64,000 bases of DNA from Nageia nagi (Eukaryota > Pinophyta). Shown piece by piece: positions 47,112 through 59,600 of the stretch. The stretch covers positions 25,544,001 to 25,608,000 of the forward strand of contig JBITNC010000002.1 of assembly GCA_050084985.1 (NCBI GenBank), in the 5' to 3' direction. Positions within the stretch are counted from its first letter, which is position 1. Every line of letters begins with the position of its first letter. The position numbers were made by a program, and so were the translations under genes. The notes below the pieces were generated by a model. That model was given only the letters and a program-made list of their open reading frames with translations. It searched no databases and was not told the DNA's origin.

Positions 47112-50100
47112 TCAGACTTCACTCCCCCTTGAGGGCAACTTCACCAACCCGAGAGAATCCCTAAGCTTGTTGAAATGAGCTTCAGGAAGGGGCTTGGTGA
47201 ATAAATCAGTGGAGTTTTTAGTAGATGGACAATACTCCAAGTGTATGATGTCATCTAGAACCTTCTCCCTGATAAAATGGGCCTGGATTTCCACATGTTT
47301 GGTTCTCTGATGGAACACAAGATTCTTAGCCAAAGAGATAGCTGATTGATTATCTGACGAAATAAGAGATGGGCCATTTTGCTTATACACAATTTCATTC
47401 AAAAGATGCCTCAGCCAAATAGCTTCTTGGGTAGTAACAGACATGGCTCGATATTTGGCTTCGATGGTAGAAAGAGTCACAATAGGTTGCTTCTTGGAAG
47501 CCCAAGAGATAGCATCTAAACTAATGCTAAACACATATGCAGAGGTTGATTTTATGTCATCTCTATCTTCCCCATAATCAGAATCTGAGAACCCAAAGAG
47601 AACAATTGAGGGCACTTTGGAATACTTAAGAGTAAGATCTTTTGTCCTTACCACATACCTTAAGATTTGCTTAACAACATTGAGGTGTTCAACATATGGT
47701 TTTTGCATGAATCGTGCCATCAGATTCACTGCAAAGGCAATATCAAGATGAGAGATAGTCAGATACAAAAGACTATCGATCAATTGCCTATAAGCTGTAG
47801 CATCAGCCAACTGAGAATTTGAGCTCAATGATATAATAATTCCAGGAGAAATAGGTATTGCAGCATATCTACATTCCTCCATTCCAAACTTTTGCAAGAT
47901 GTCTGATATATACTTAGATTGACTAAGATAAGTACAATCTTTATGTTGGTATACTTGCATCCCAAGATAGTAATGCAATAGACCTAGATCAGTCATTTCA
48001 AATGTTGTCTTTAGTTTGGATATGCACTCTTGGATGATTTCAATATTATTGCCAGTTATGAGAAGATCATCCACATAAAGGAGAATTAAGACCATGTCTT
48101 TTCCTTGATTGAGTACATAGAGATCTGAGTCAGAGAAGCACTTGAAAAAAGCAATATTTGCAAAGAATCCTGAAATTTTCTTGTACCATGCTCTAGGTGC
48201 TTGCTTAAGTACATACAAAGACTTCTTTAGCTTACACACAAGAGACTCTTTTCCTTCTAGAATAAATCCTTCTGGTTGATTCATGTAGATTTCTACATCC
48301 AAGTCACCATTGAGAAATGCACTCTTGACATCAAGTTGAAAAACTTTCCATCCTTAAACTGCAGAAAGAGCAAGGATTATCCTGATAGTAGGCATTTTGG
48401 CCACAGGAGCAAAGGTTTCCTCATAATCAATACCATATTTCTAAGCGAATCCTTTGGCCACTAACCTTGCTTTGTATTTTTCAATTTCTCCATCAGAATT
48501 ATACTTGACCTTGTATATCCATTTATTTCCAATCACATTTTTCTCATTGGGATAAGGAACCAAATCCCAAGTTTCATTTTTAATGAGCACCTCATACTCA
48601 ACTTTCATAACTTCCATCCAACACTCTTGCTTGGAAGCTTCTTTGAAGGTTGATGGCTCATTCGTATTATCAATTTTGGAAAATAAAGATTTATTCAAGG
48701 TCATACTTCTTGTAATTCTCTGAGTTGGAGAATTTTGCTCTTGTGGTGACTTCCTTACATGATCATCCAACTAGTTAGGTGCAGGTGAAGAATCATCTGA
48801 ATCAGACACCTCAGCATAAGAAGTCGTATTCTCAGGAAGTTCATTGAACTTCACATCCCTAGAAACAAAGATTATTTTATGGGATGAGGAGTAGAGCCTA
48901 TAACCTCTATGCTAATTATCATACCCCATAAAGATGCATTTTTCTGATCTTTTATCCAACTTCTTTCTTTTCTCTAAGGTAATGAAGGCAAATGCATCAC
49001 AATCGAAGACCCTAAAATGTGAGATGTTAGGTTTCTTTCCTGTCCATGCTTCATACGGAGTTCTACCTTCAAATACTTTAGTAGGACACCTATTTATGGT
49101 GTGAATAGCAGTGTGAATAGCTTCACCCCTTAAGAAATTAGGAAGGTTACCCAACATGCACCTTGCCATTTCTATAATGGTTCGATTCTTCCTTTCAGCA
49201 ACTCCATTTTACTGAGGGGTGTAAGGGATTATGAATTACCGCTTGATCCCATGTTTAACACAATAGTCATTAAACTCATTGCTATTATACTCACCCCCAT
49301 TATCAGATCTCAGCATCTTGATCTTAAAATCAATTTGATTTTCAACAAGAGCCTTGAAGTCTTTATACTTGTCAAAAGTTTGATCCTTGTGCTCAAGTAG
49401 ATAACCAAATGTCATCCTATTGAAGTCATCAATGAAGGTCAGAACATAAGAAGCTCCCCCTAGAGACTTAGTCTGAAATGGACCCATCAAATCTGAATGC
49501 ATAAGTTGAAGAGGACGAGTAGCCCGAGTTGCCTTATCTTTTTCAAACTTTTGCCTATTCATCTTTCCTAGAATGCACCTTTCACAAAGACCAATTGTGG
49601 GTGAATATTAGGTAAACCTTCCACAAGTTCTTGAGTTTTCATATCTTGAATACTCTTGTGGTTAAGGTGCCCTAATAGTTGATACCAAAGATTACCCTTT
49701 GAACAAACATTTGCAGCAAGACACATCTTTGAAGGAACTTGATCCACAATATAAAGGTCATCCTTTACTGATCCTTTCATCAAGGTGGCAAGTCCTTTCT
49801 TAACACACCAGGAGTGTGAGGTAAACTCAAATGAGTATCCTTTCCTTGTAATCTGAATTATGAAGATAAGATTCATCCTTAGTTTAGGCACATAAAAAAT
49901 ATTATCAAGAGCCTTTCCATGAATCTTCACACTCCCTATTCCTTGAACATCAAGGACTATATTATCACCTATCACAACTGTATCCTTGTTGTACTTATGA
50001 AAGTTTTCAAACTTATCCTTTTCATAACACATGTGATTAGTGCATCCTGAATCAACAATCTAATCATTTGAAATAGTTTGAGTCATTGAGTAGTAGGCAA

Positions 50101-51028
50101 CAGTAGCAGCATGCTTGTTCTTCTTTTTATTATTAAAATTTCTCACATTTGCATTTTTCTTGCCTTTTTGAGAAAATTTATTTTTACGATAATCATACTC
50201 TTTGTGACCAAAGATGCCACAAAAGTTACAATTTCCATCAAACTTTTCTTGAGATGTTGGATTGCTTGATCCAGCTTTGTCATTCCTTTGCATGAAGTTG
50301 CCATTATTGTTTCCTTTTTTCTCATACTTCCTAAAGGTAGATGAGGATTTGTTATCTTTGAATTTATAATGTTTGAACTTCTTCTTGAAAGGAGTTTTGG
50401 TTGCTCCTAGAGCAATGCTATTATCCTTTGGAGAAAAGTTCAACATTTTCTTATTCAAAGTTTCCTCATGCTTCAGAAGGAGTCTAGAAAGGTTATCAAG
50501 AGAGATGACATCTTCTTCATCATCGAGCCTTGTTTCCATAACTGTGACAAAGTTATTGAACTTTGTAGAAAGGCTTTGAAGAATGATGAAGACCATGAAC
50601 TCATCATTGATCCAGTCACACCCACAGCCAACCAGTTGTGTCCTGAGGTCAATGATTTTGTTCAAGTAAATAAAAGCACTTTCATCTTCACCTTGACGAT
50701 ATTGCAACAAATTTTGTAAAATGGTGAACCTCCTTGAAAATTTTGACCCAAGGTAAATTTTCTTTAGCCTATCCCAAGCTTCCTTTGCTGATGTTGAAGA
50801 AGAGATCATGAGAAGAACTTCATCTGAAACTGCACGATAAATCATTGAAGTTGCTAACTCATTCTTTGAGTTGTAGATTTCAAGAGCCTTCTCATCTGTA
50901 GGAGCTATCAAGTCTTCATTAACTATTTGCCATAGCTTCCTTACTTGTAACTCAGCTTTCATACGAGGTTCCCATATGCCAAAGTTGGAACTGTCAAGTA
51001 TATGCTTGGGTATGAAGGTTTCAACCAT
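47112..51028 (-). pseudogene. Copia C polyprotein (gag-protease-integrase-RT-RNase H), nearly intact
   Basis: Starts MVETFIPKHILDSSNFGIWE. Gag carries a knuckle CNFCGIFGHKEYDY in which the last Cys ligand is Tyr. The protease box DSGCTNHM follows. Integrase has HLNHKSIQDM, LCERCILGK after a small shift, HSDLMGPF, FIDDF and SDNGGEY, i.e. the DDE acids. RT has YVDD (48077-48066). RNase H has SASKKQPIVTLSTIEAKYRA-like sequence and the end is PSRGSEV-stop. Six stop codons at Trp, Gln or similar sites (50060, about 49211, about 48914, 48771, about 48442, about 48354) plus small shifts prevent translation. Closest relative here is copy B. Confidence 0.92.
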
Positions 51029-52676
51029 TGCTACACAGAAGTAAATATGCAATAAGAATGAAAATTTTTACAATTTACCATCTATACAAATCAAACATAA
51101 GTAAACATGTCCCACATGTGTAAACTTATAAACCAAGATCCGTAGAAGCATAAAGTTGTGGTTGTTTTCTTGTATAGAATTAGGCCTTCACCTGGATGCC
51201 CGTAAGGTGGAGCCCAGGTACTACCAGTCCTCAACCAGTTCACCTTGGTCAGTAATATACTTTCACAAGGAGAAGTACCAACTATTTTCCAAGGATCTGA
51301 CGTATCTTGGACCGACCATTTTAATTATCTTTTTAAGGTTTTCAGTTTTCCTCTTAAGTTATCAGGATAATCCTTGAATGGACGTGCGAACATGTGGTAT
51401 CACTACACACATACCTATCCACCAAATAGAGTTATGTCCAATCCAATAGAGGTCTTAGGGGCAATTAATATGGACTTACCACCACTTGGCTCTTCGAACT
51501 AAAAGGGCTCCAGTCTACCCTGTCCTCCCCTCATGGCTCCCCAAACAATTCATGTTGTGGAAAAGTACGTGCAGATGTGTTCATTGTAGGGGCTACTTTC
51601 AATATTTTGCATTTTGCAAGTATAAAGCAATTGTGCAAAAATATAAAGTAAAGTAAAAATACATCATCCACATGAACTTGAAAAACCTTAAAAGTCCAAT
51701 GGGTTTTGTACTAACCCCTAAAGGACATTTTACATTTTGCATACTTTGCTCAATTTCATAAATTCATTCAATCACTTTAATGAATTTAAAAAGGCTAAGT
51801 CCTACTTAGCATTAATCCATAACTTAAACATGCATTATTCCATGACTTAAAAATTAAGTAATAAACATGCATCATTCATTATTTAACTTAAAATTTTAAG
51901 TACTAAGCATGCTTTGTTCTTCAAACAAGATTAAGAGGCATGCATTACAAATTTAGCATGCAAGATCTGGATAAAGTTTTAAGTAAAAATTATACAAATT
52001 CCTCCCTTTTCACTTAAAGTTTTATCCCTAAAAACTTGTATGCTAAAAATGTCTTTTAAGTATGCATTTTAAGTAAATTTCCCTTGTTTACTTAAAAAAA
52101 AATAGCATACTTAGATTACCTTAGCAAATTTTTACTAAAAAATGTTTTGCCTAAGTAAATTACCATACTTAGTGAAAAAAGATGCTAAGAGATTAACATT
52201 CTAGATATTGCATGTGCACCTTAAAAAACGTAATTTTGAGTATAATATTCTAAGCATCTTTGTAAGCAAAGTTTAACTTAAAAAATAGTATTTTTGACAT
52301 TATTGTAGAAATAAGCAAAAATATTCACTACTTGCCAAGTCTCCAAGAATTAAATGGAGAAAGAAGAGACCCATACCCCTACTACATGCATATTTAATGC
52401 TACTTTTACCAAAGCATTCCAAATAAATAAAAAATTACTCCAAGTCAAACAAAATAAATGCTTTAGGTAGAAAAGGATGGCTACCCTTCCCTTACCAAGA
52501 AGGAGTATACGTTGCCTCTTGGGAGTAAGGACATAAAAAATCAAACCCCTCCTTAGTTGGTAAAAAAATTAAATGCTCAACAACTATGTTTGAAAAAAAA
52601 TGGAAAGACCACGTGAGTAGAAGGGAGGTGATGATGGCCATGTGTAGAAGAAAAGTAGATGGCGAGGGATGGCATT
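51029..52676 (-). other. Copia C leader, proximal part
   Basis: Noncoding. It aligns almost throughout with B's leader (about 55000-56657) and, over its last 600 bp, with A's. A run of shared words (CCTTTAGGGGTTAGTA, GACTTGTTTGGGGAGCCA or its complement) shows it is an old, conserved part of the family's 5' untranslated region. Short AT-rich direct repeats are frequent. Confidence 0.8.
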
Positions 52677-52681
52677 GTTTT
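52677..52681. repeat. target-site duplication of Copia B, left copy (GTTTT)
   Basis: GTTTT next to the left LTR, repeated at 61491-61495 next to the right LTR. Confidence 0.9.
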
Positions 52682-53153
52682 TGTTAGAATTTATAATGAA
52701 ATATTGTAAATATCTAAACTCCTTGTAAGTTCAATTAATCACTTAAAGGATATGTAGATACCTTAAGGGATTAATTGAATTCTTTATTATGTGTGGACTT
52801 TGACCTAACCATGGGGTTAGTTGGTAGGTTAAAGTTAGGTCACACATTTATTGTAACCCTAACCTTACCCTTGGGTTAAAGGGAGGTTAGGGAGGTGCTC
52901 TCAAGCTATAAATAGAGGGCCTCTCCTCTTGTAACACATCTAAGTTTTGGAGTAAGATTACTCTACTAGTTTGTGTAGGAGAGAGGAAGAGAATAGTTGT
53001 AAGAGGGGCATACTTGAGAATTGAGATACTAGTTGTGGATGTACTCCCAAGGAGGGAGGAACCACATTACACTTGTGTTATCTTGTGTGAATGTTGTGTG
53101 ATTGAGCTTCCTAGTCTTGGACCTTGAGGATTAGAGTAGTGCTAATTCTATCA
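52682..53153 (+). repeat. Copia B 5' LTR
   Basis: TGTTAGAATTT...AATTCTATCA. TATAAATA at 52907-52914 is the likely core promoter. An inverted repeat occupies 52730-52779 near the start of U3. Confidence 0.95.
52730..52779 (+). promoter_or_regulatory. U3 inverted repeat conserved across the Copia family
   Basis: TTCAATTAATCACTTAAAGG pairs with CCTTAAGGGATTAATTGAA around a loop of about 11 nt. Equivalents occur in both C LTRs, at 31913-31961 in copy A and at 36268-36316 in the solo LTR, despite sequence divergence. A protein-binding palindrome or RNA/DNA hairpin is an inference. Confidence 0.6.
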
Positions 53154-53155
53154 AT

Positions 53156-53168
53156 TGGTATCTAGAGC
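53156..53168 (+). other. Copia B primer-binding site (one-base insertion)
   Basis: TGGTATCTAGAGC, i.e. the initiator tRNA-Met PBS with an extra T. The LTR ends two bases upstream. Confidence 0.85.
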
Positions 53169-53859
53169 TTGGTGTGGAAGCTCTTCCTCTACATTTTGGA
53201 GGTTCTTCATCCTTCTTCATTCCTCATCTTACACCCCATTGGTGAGGTAAATTTTAAGAGAAGGTATAAATTTCCTCCTCATTTGGTTATCTTATAGATT
53301 ATTGCATTAGATACTAACATATTTTGTGAGATATTGGAGCTTTTTTTTGCAAAATATGATCAAAATGGCAATGCAAGCATTTTTTACTAACCTCTTATGT
53401 TAGTAGCATTTTTTTTACAAAATGCTTAATACATGATATATTTTTCAAGAGGATACTATTGAATGCAAATATTTTTACTAACATTTTGTTTGTTAGTAGC
53501 AACTAATTTCTTGAGGTTTACTTTTCTTGATTAAAGTAAACACAAGTGAAAGTTAATTTATTTTTTTTTTGAAAAAAAAAACAAAGGAGGGCTAAAAATA
53601 GAAATATAATGCTCTTAATTATACTAACCTCTAGTGAGCATGATGTTAATTTTTTTTTTTTTTTAAAAAAGAGAGATTAGTATTGCAATATTTCTTTATG
53701 CCAATTAAAGAGGCAGCTCTCAAACTATTCAAAGTTTGAATTTTTTTTCATTGAGGGAGAAGAGCAATATTTTATTCAAAGGTTGAATTTTTTTTTTGAA
53801 AGCATTTTTTTTATATAATATATTTTTCAAAAAATTATAAAATTTTGGGGGGACAAAAT
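53169..53859 (+). other. Copia B leader, distal AT-rich part
   Basis: Begins with 130 bp shared with copy C's leader (about 63000-63125). Then come long runs of T and A (53560-53660, 53740-53840). No coding signal. Confidence 0.7.
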
Positions 53860-54040
53860 AAACGGTACATTAAAAGGGTCTAAAAATTGTTTGACAAAAT
53901 GCCTCATCGAGATGCAGCAGCGTTCAATGCAATGATCGTAGAATATGCACAAAATCGGATACATTGAAAGGGTCTGTAAATTGTTTGACAAAATGCCTCG
54001 TCTCGTTCAATATGCACAAAATGGATACGAATTACAAGAC
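53860..54040 (+). pseudogene. PPR-repeat gene fragment in the Copia B leader
   Basis: In-frame remnants of plant pentatricopeptide repeats on the element's sense strand. KLFDKMPHRDAAAFNAMIVE is followed by YAQN. After a one-base shift comes GYIERVCKLFDKMPR and a partial third unit with YAQNGY. The 'LFDKMP-RD--xxNAMI-xYAQNGYIE-A--LF' pattern is diagnostic of PLS-class PPR proteins. Copy C has a diverged equivalent at the same leader position, so this piece was present in their common ancestor. It encodes no complete protein. Confidence 0.82.
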
Positions 54041-54149
54041 TGATTTTTTTTTTTTACTGTGGAGATAACTAATGTGCTTATACTATGATCAATTTCATGT
54101 ACCATCGCCTCTCCCTCACCTGACCCCATGACTGTTGTGTTGAGTCACC

Positions 54150-54720
54150 CCTCACAAAAATTCAGCCTTGCACATAGCAGTTGCTGGAGGGCATCATGAA
54201 ATGGTGAAGCTCTTGGTTGAGTTGATGTCGTGTATGCTTTTAAAGCAGAAATCCACCCAATAGACATTCCTTCACACAACTGCTAGGTTTGGCAACTCTG
54301 AAATGGTTGAAGCTTTTTAAATGTGCAAAATGGATTACAGTGTCACTGTACCTCTTCTTATCTACAAATGATAGATTTGGAAGCATATCCAAAAGAAGTT
54401 CAAGGAATCTGGATAGCACAAAACAAGGATGAACAGATCGTGCTCCATAGTCCATAGCATTGTGAAAGGAAATAATCTGAAGGGTATCGAATAGTTGTTG
54501 GAAAAAGTGCAAGGCATAGAGGTGATTATGAATAATGTGGGTGAATCTCCTCTTTATACAGTGTGCTACTACGGTCGCTTGGAGATAGGGAATAGGCTTC
54601 TTTCAGTAGATCCTCCCGTAGGGGATACTAGAGAAGATGGCACATCCTGTCTTCACCAAGCTATTATTAATATCCTCCAGTGGTGGGATGAAGGAAATTA
54701 TTACAGTTGCTAGTCTACTT
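54150..54720 (+). pseudogene. ankyrin-repeat gene fragment in the Copia B leader
   Basis: Sense-strand ankyrin repeats: SALHIAVAGGHHEMVKLLVE (about 54160-54220), then TFLHTTARFGNSEMVEAF (about 54265-54318). After a shift comes LLEKVQGIEVIMNNVGES, PLYTVCYYGRLEIGNRLL, and GDTREDGTSCLHQAI, the last two lines within 54495-54713. The 'xxLHxAxxxGHxExVxxLL' pattern is that of plant ankyrin proteins, possibly the ACD6/ITN1-like group (inference). Stops and shifts interrupt it. No corresponding sequence is in copy C's leader, so it was gained by B's lineage or lost from C. Confidence 0.82.
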
Positions 54721-56657
54721 AAATTATTGAGAGGGGCAATCATCAGCAGTATCATGGTTCAACATCCCGTCAAACCAAGACTAAATGCGCCAAAACAACG
54801 CAACCCTCTTCTCCCTTATTTTTTTATCTCCCTTACCTTTTTAAAACAATTTTTTTTATCTCCCTTACTTTTTAAAACAAAGTTTTTTCCTTACAATTAA
54901 AATAAATGCAAGCATTAATTATGAAGTCAAACCTTGGGGAAAAGTTTTCCAAAAAGGAGGCTACCTTCTATGCTCCTCCACAAGCAACATGCTCTTCTTG
55001 GTAGAAGAAAAAGGGGTGGTCATTTCTTAAAGTACTAACATGCATTTAATTTTGTTTTACCAACTAGAAAGGGGATTTAATTTTTTACCACCTAAGTCTT
55101 AAGGACCCAACCAAACCCCTTGAGTATTAATTTTTTGTTGACTACTTTTCACCTTCCTTACATGCACATGAAATTCCAACGTATTCTCCTTCTTGGTAAG
55201 GGAAGGGAGCCTTCACTTTTTTACCAAAAGCATTTATTTGTTTTTGACTTAGAGTATTTTTTGTTTGGAAAAGCTTTGGTAGAAGAAGCATTAAATATGC
55301 ATGAAGTAGGGGTATGGGTCTCCTTCTTTTTCCATTTAATTCTTGGAGACTTGGTAAGTGGTGAATATTTTTAACTTATTTAAGTTAAACTTAGCTTATT
55401 TTTTAAAAAAATGCTTAGAATATTTTTAATATTGCATGTTTAATTTACTAAGGTGCACATGCAATTTCTAGAATGCTAACCTCTTAGCATTTTTTTTCTC
55501 TCTAAGCATAGTAATTTAGTCTAAGTATGCTATTTTTTTAAGTAAATAAGGGAATTGTTTTACTTAAAATGCATACTTATAAGACAAGTCTTAGCATACA
55601 AGTTTTTTTTAGGGATAAAACTTTAAGTGAAAAGGGAGGAATTAGTGTAATTTTTAGTTAAACTTTATCTAGATCTTGCATGCTAGACTTGTGATGCATG
55701 TCTTTTTATCTTGTAAACTTTATCTAGATATTGCATGCTAGACTTATGATGCATGTATCTTTATCTTGTTTGAGGAATAAAGCATGCTTAGAACTTAAAA
55801 TTTTAAGTTAAATAATGCATGATGCATGATTATTACTTAAATTTTTTAAGTCATGGAACAATGCATGTTTTTTAAAGTTATGGATTAATGCTAAGTAGGA
55901 CTTAGTTCTTTTTCATTAAGTGCTTGAATGAATTGAGCAAAATATACAAAATGTAAAATGTCCTTTAGGGGTTAGTACAAAACCCATTGGACTTTTTAAG
56001 ATTTTTCAAGCTCATGTGGATGATGCAATTTTACTTTACTTTATATTTTTGCACAATTTGCTTTATACTTGCAAAATGCAAATATTGAAAGTAACCCCTA
56101 AAATGAACACATCTGCACATATTCTTCCACAACATGACTTGTTTGGGGAGCCACGAGGTGAGGATAGGGCAGACTAGAGCCCTTTTAGTCCGAAGACCCA
56201 AGTGGTGGTAAGTCCATCTTAATTGCCTCTAAGACCTCTGTTGGATTGGACATAACTCTATTAGGTGGACAGGCATGTGTGTAGTGATACCACATGTCTG
56301 CACATCCATTCAAGGATTATCCTGATAACCTAGGAGGAAAACTAAAAACCTTAATCAAGATAATTAAAATGGTCGATCCAAGATATGTCAGATCCTTGGA
56401 AAATAGTTGGTACTTCTTGTGAGAGTATATTACTGACCAAGGTGAATTAGTTGAGGACTGGTAGTACCTGGGCTCCACCTTGCGGGCATCCAGGTGAAGG
56501 CCTAATTCTATACAAGAAAATAACCCCAACTTTACTCCTCTACGGATCGTGGTTTATAAATTTGCACATGTGGGACATGTTTACTTATGTTTGATTTGTA
56601 TAGATGGAAACTTGTAAAAATTTGCAATCTTATTGCATATTTACTTTTGTATAGACA
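54721..56657 (+). other. Copia B leader, proximal part
   Basis: An 18-base match (AACGCAACCCTCTTCTCC, 54797-54814) to copy C (62327-62344, minus strand) marks the edge of the variable part. From about 55000 the sequence aligns with C (52676-51029) and further on with A. Noncoding. Gag starts at 56658. Confidence 0.75.
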
Positions 56658-59600
56658 ATGGTTGAAACCTTCATACCCAAGCATATACTTGATGGTTCCA
56701 ACTTCAGCATATGGGAACCTCGTATGAGAGCTGAGTTACAAGCAAGGAAGCTATGGCAAATAGTAAATGAAGATCTGGTCACTCCTACAGATGAGAAGGC
56801 CCTTGAAATCTACAAATCAAAGAATGAGTTAGCAACTTCAATGATCTATCATATAGTTTCAGATGACATCCTTCTCATGATCTGTTCTTCAACATCAGCA
56901 AAAGAAGCTTGGGATAGACTAAAAAAATTTACCTTGGGTCCAAATTTTGAAGGAGGTTCACCATTCTACAAAAGTTGTTGCAATATTGTCAAGGTGAAGA
57001 TGAAAGTGCCTTTATCTACTTGAATAAAATCATTGACCTCAGGACACAACTGGTTGGCTGTGGTGCAATTGGATCAATGATGAGTTCATGGTCTTCATCA
57101 TTCTTCAAAGCCTCTCTACAAAGTTCAGTAACTTTGTCACAGTTATGGAGACTAGGCTCGATGATGAAGAAGATGTCATCTCTCTTGACAACCTTTCTAG
57201 ACTCCTTCTGAAGCATGGGGAAACTTTGAACAAGAAAATGTTGAACCTTTCTCCAAAGGATAATAGCATTGCTCTAGGAGAAACCAAAACTCCTTTCAAG
57301 AAGATGTTCAAATATTATAAATTCAAAGATAACAAATCCTCATCTACCATCAAGAAGCATGACAACTTCAAGCAAAGGAATGACAAAGCTGGATCAAGCA
57401 AACCAACACCACAAGAAAAGTTTGATGGAAATTGTAACTTTTGTGGCATGTTTGGGCACAAAGAGTATGATTATCGTAAAAAGAAATTTGCTCAAAAAGG
57501 TAAGGGAAATGCAAATGTGAGAAATTTCAATAATAAAAAGAAGAACAAATATGTTGCTATTGTTGCCTACTACTCAATGACTCAAACTATTTCAAATGAT
57601 TGGATTGTTGATTCAGGATGCACTAATCACATGTGTTATGAAAAGGATAAGTTTGAAAACTTTCATAAGTACAACAAGGATACAATTGTGATAGGTGATA
57701 ATACAGTCCTTGATGTTCAAGGAATAGGGAATGTGAAGATTCATGGAAAGGCTCTTGATAATGTCTTTTATGTGCCTAAACTAAGGATGAATCTTATCTC
57801 CGTAATTCAGATTACAAGGAAAGGATGCTCATTTGAGTTTACCTCACACTCCTGGTGTGTTAAGAAAGGACTTGCCACTTTGATGAAAGGATCAGTAAAG
57901 AATGACCTTTATATTGTGGATCAAGTACCTTCAAAGATTTATCTTGCTACAAATGTTTGTTCAAAAGGTAATCTTTGGCATCAACGATTAGGGCACCTTA
58001 ACCATAAGAGTATTCAAGATATGAAAAATCAAGAACTTGTGGAAGGTTTACCTAATATTTCACCCACAATTGGTCTTTGTGAAAGGTACATTCTAGGAAA
58101 GATGAATAGGCAAAAGTTTGAAAAAGATAAGGCAACTCGGGCTACTCGTCCTCTTCAGCTTGTGCATTCAGATTTGATGGGTCCATTTCAGACTAAGTCT
58201 CTAGGGGGAGCTTCTTATGTTCTGACCTTCATTGATGACTTTAGTAGGATGACATTTGGTTATCTACTTGAGCACAAGGTTCAAACTTTTGACAGGTTTA
58301 AAGACTTCAAGGCACTTGTTGAAAATCAAACTGATATTAAGATCAAAATGCTGAGATCTGATAATGGGGGTGAGTATAATAGCAATGAGTTTAACGATTA
58401 TTGTGTTAAACATGGGATTAAGTGACAATTCATAATCCCTTACACCCCTCAGCAAAATGGAGTTTCTGAAAGGAAGAATCGCACCATTATGGAAATGGTA
58501 AGATGCATGTTGGGTAACCTTCCTAGTTTCTTATGGGGAGAAGCTGTTCACACTGCTATACACACCCTAAATAGGTGTCCTACTAAAGCATTTGAAGGTA
58601 AAACTCCATATGAAGCATGGACAGGAAAGAAACCTAACATCTCACACTTCAGAGTCTTTGGTTGTGATGCATTTGCCTTCATTACCTCAGAGAAAAGAAA
58701 GAATCTAGACAAAAGATTAGAAAAATGCATCTTTTTGGGGTATGATAATCAACATAGAGGTTACAGGCTTTACTCCTCATCCCATAAAATAGTCTTTATT
58801 TCTAGGGATGTTAAGTTCAATGAACTTCCTGAGGATACGACTTCTCATGCTGAGGTGTCTGATTCAGATGATTCTATGCCTGCACCTAACTGATTGGATG
58901 ATCATGTAGGGAAGTCACCACAAGAGCAAAATTCTCTAGCTTAGAGAATTACAAGAAGTATGACCTTGAATAAATCCTTATTTGCCAAAATTGATAATAT
59001 GAATGAGCCATCAACATTCAAAGAAGCTTCCAAGCAAGAGTGTTGGATGGAAGCTATGAAAGTTGAGTATGAGGTACGCATGAAAAATGAAACTTGGGAT
59101 TTGGTTCCTTATCCCAATGAGAAAAATGTGATTGGAAATAAATGGATATACAAGGTCAAGTACAATTCTGATGGAGAATTTGAAAAATACAAAGCAAGGT
59201 TAGTGGCCAAAGGATTCACTCAAAAATATGGTATTGATTATGAGGAAATCTTTGCTCCTATGGCCAAGATGCCTACTGTCAGGATAATCCTTGCTCTTTC
59301 TGCAGCTCAAGGTTGGAAAGTTTTTCAACTTGATGTCAAGAGTACATTTCTCAATGGTGACTTGGATGTAGAAATCTACATGAATCAACCAGAAGGATTT
59401 ATTCTAGAAGGAAAAGAGTCTCTTGTGTGCAAGCTAAAGAAGTATTTGTATGGACTTAAACAAGCACCTAGAGCATGGTACAAGAAAATTTTAGGATTCT
59501 TTGCAGATATTGGTTTTTCCAAGTGCTTCTCTAACTCAGATCTCTATGTACTCAATCAAGGAAAAGACATGGTCTTAATTCTCCTTTATGTGGATGATCT

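Noticed and set aside
54240-54512. 90-codon minus-strand frame in the Copia B leader
   Set aside because: The plus strand of the same stretch reads ankyrin repeats, so the minus frame is a shadow.
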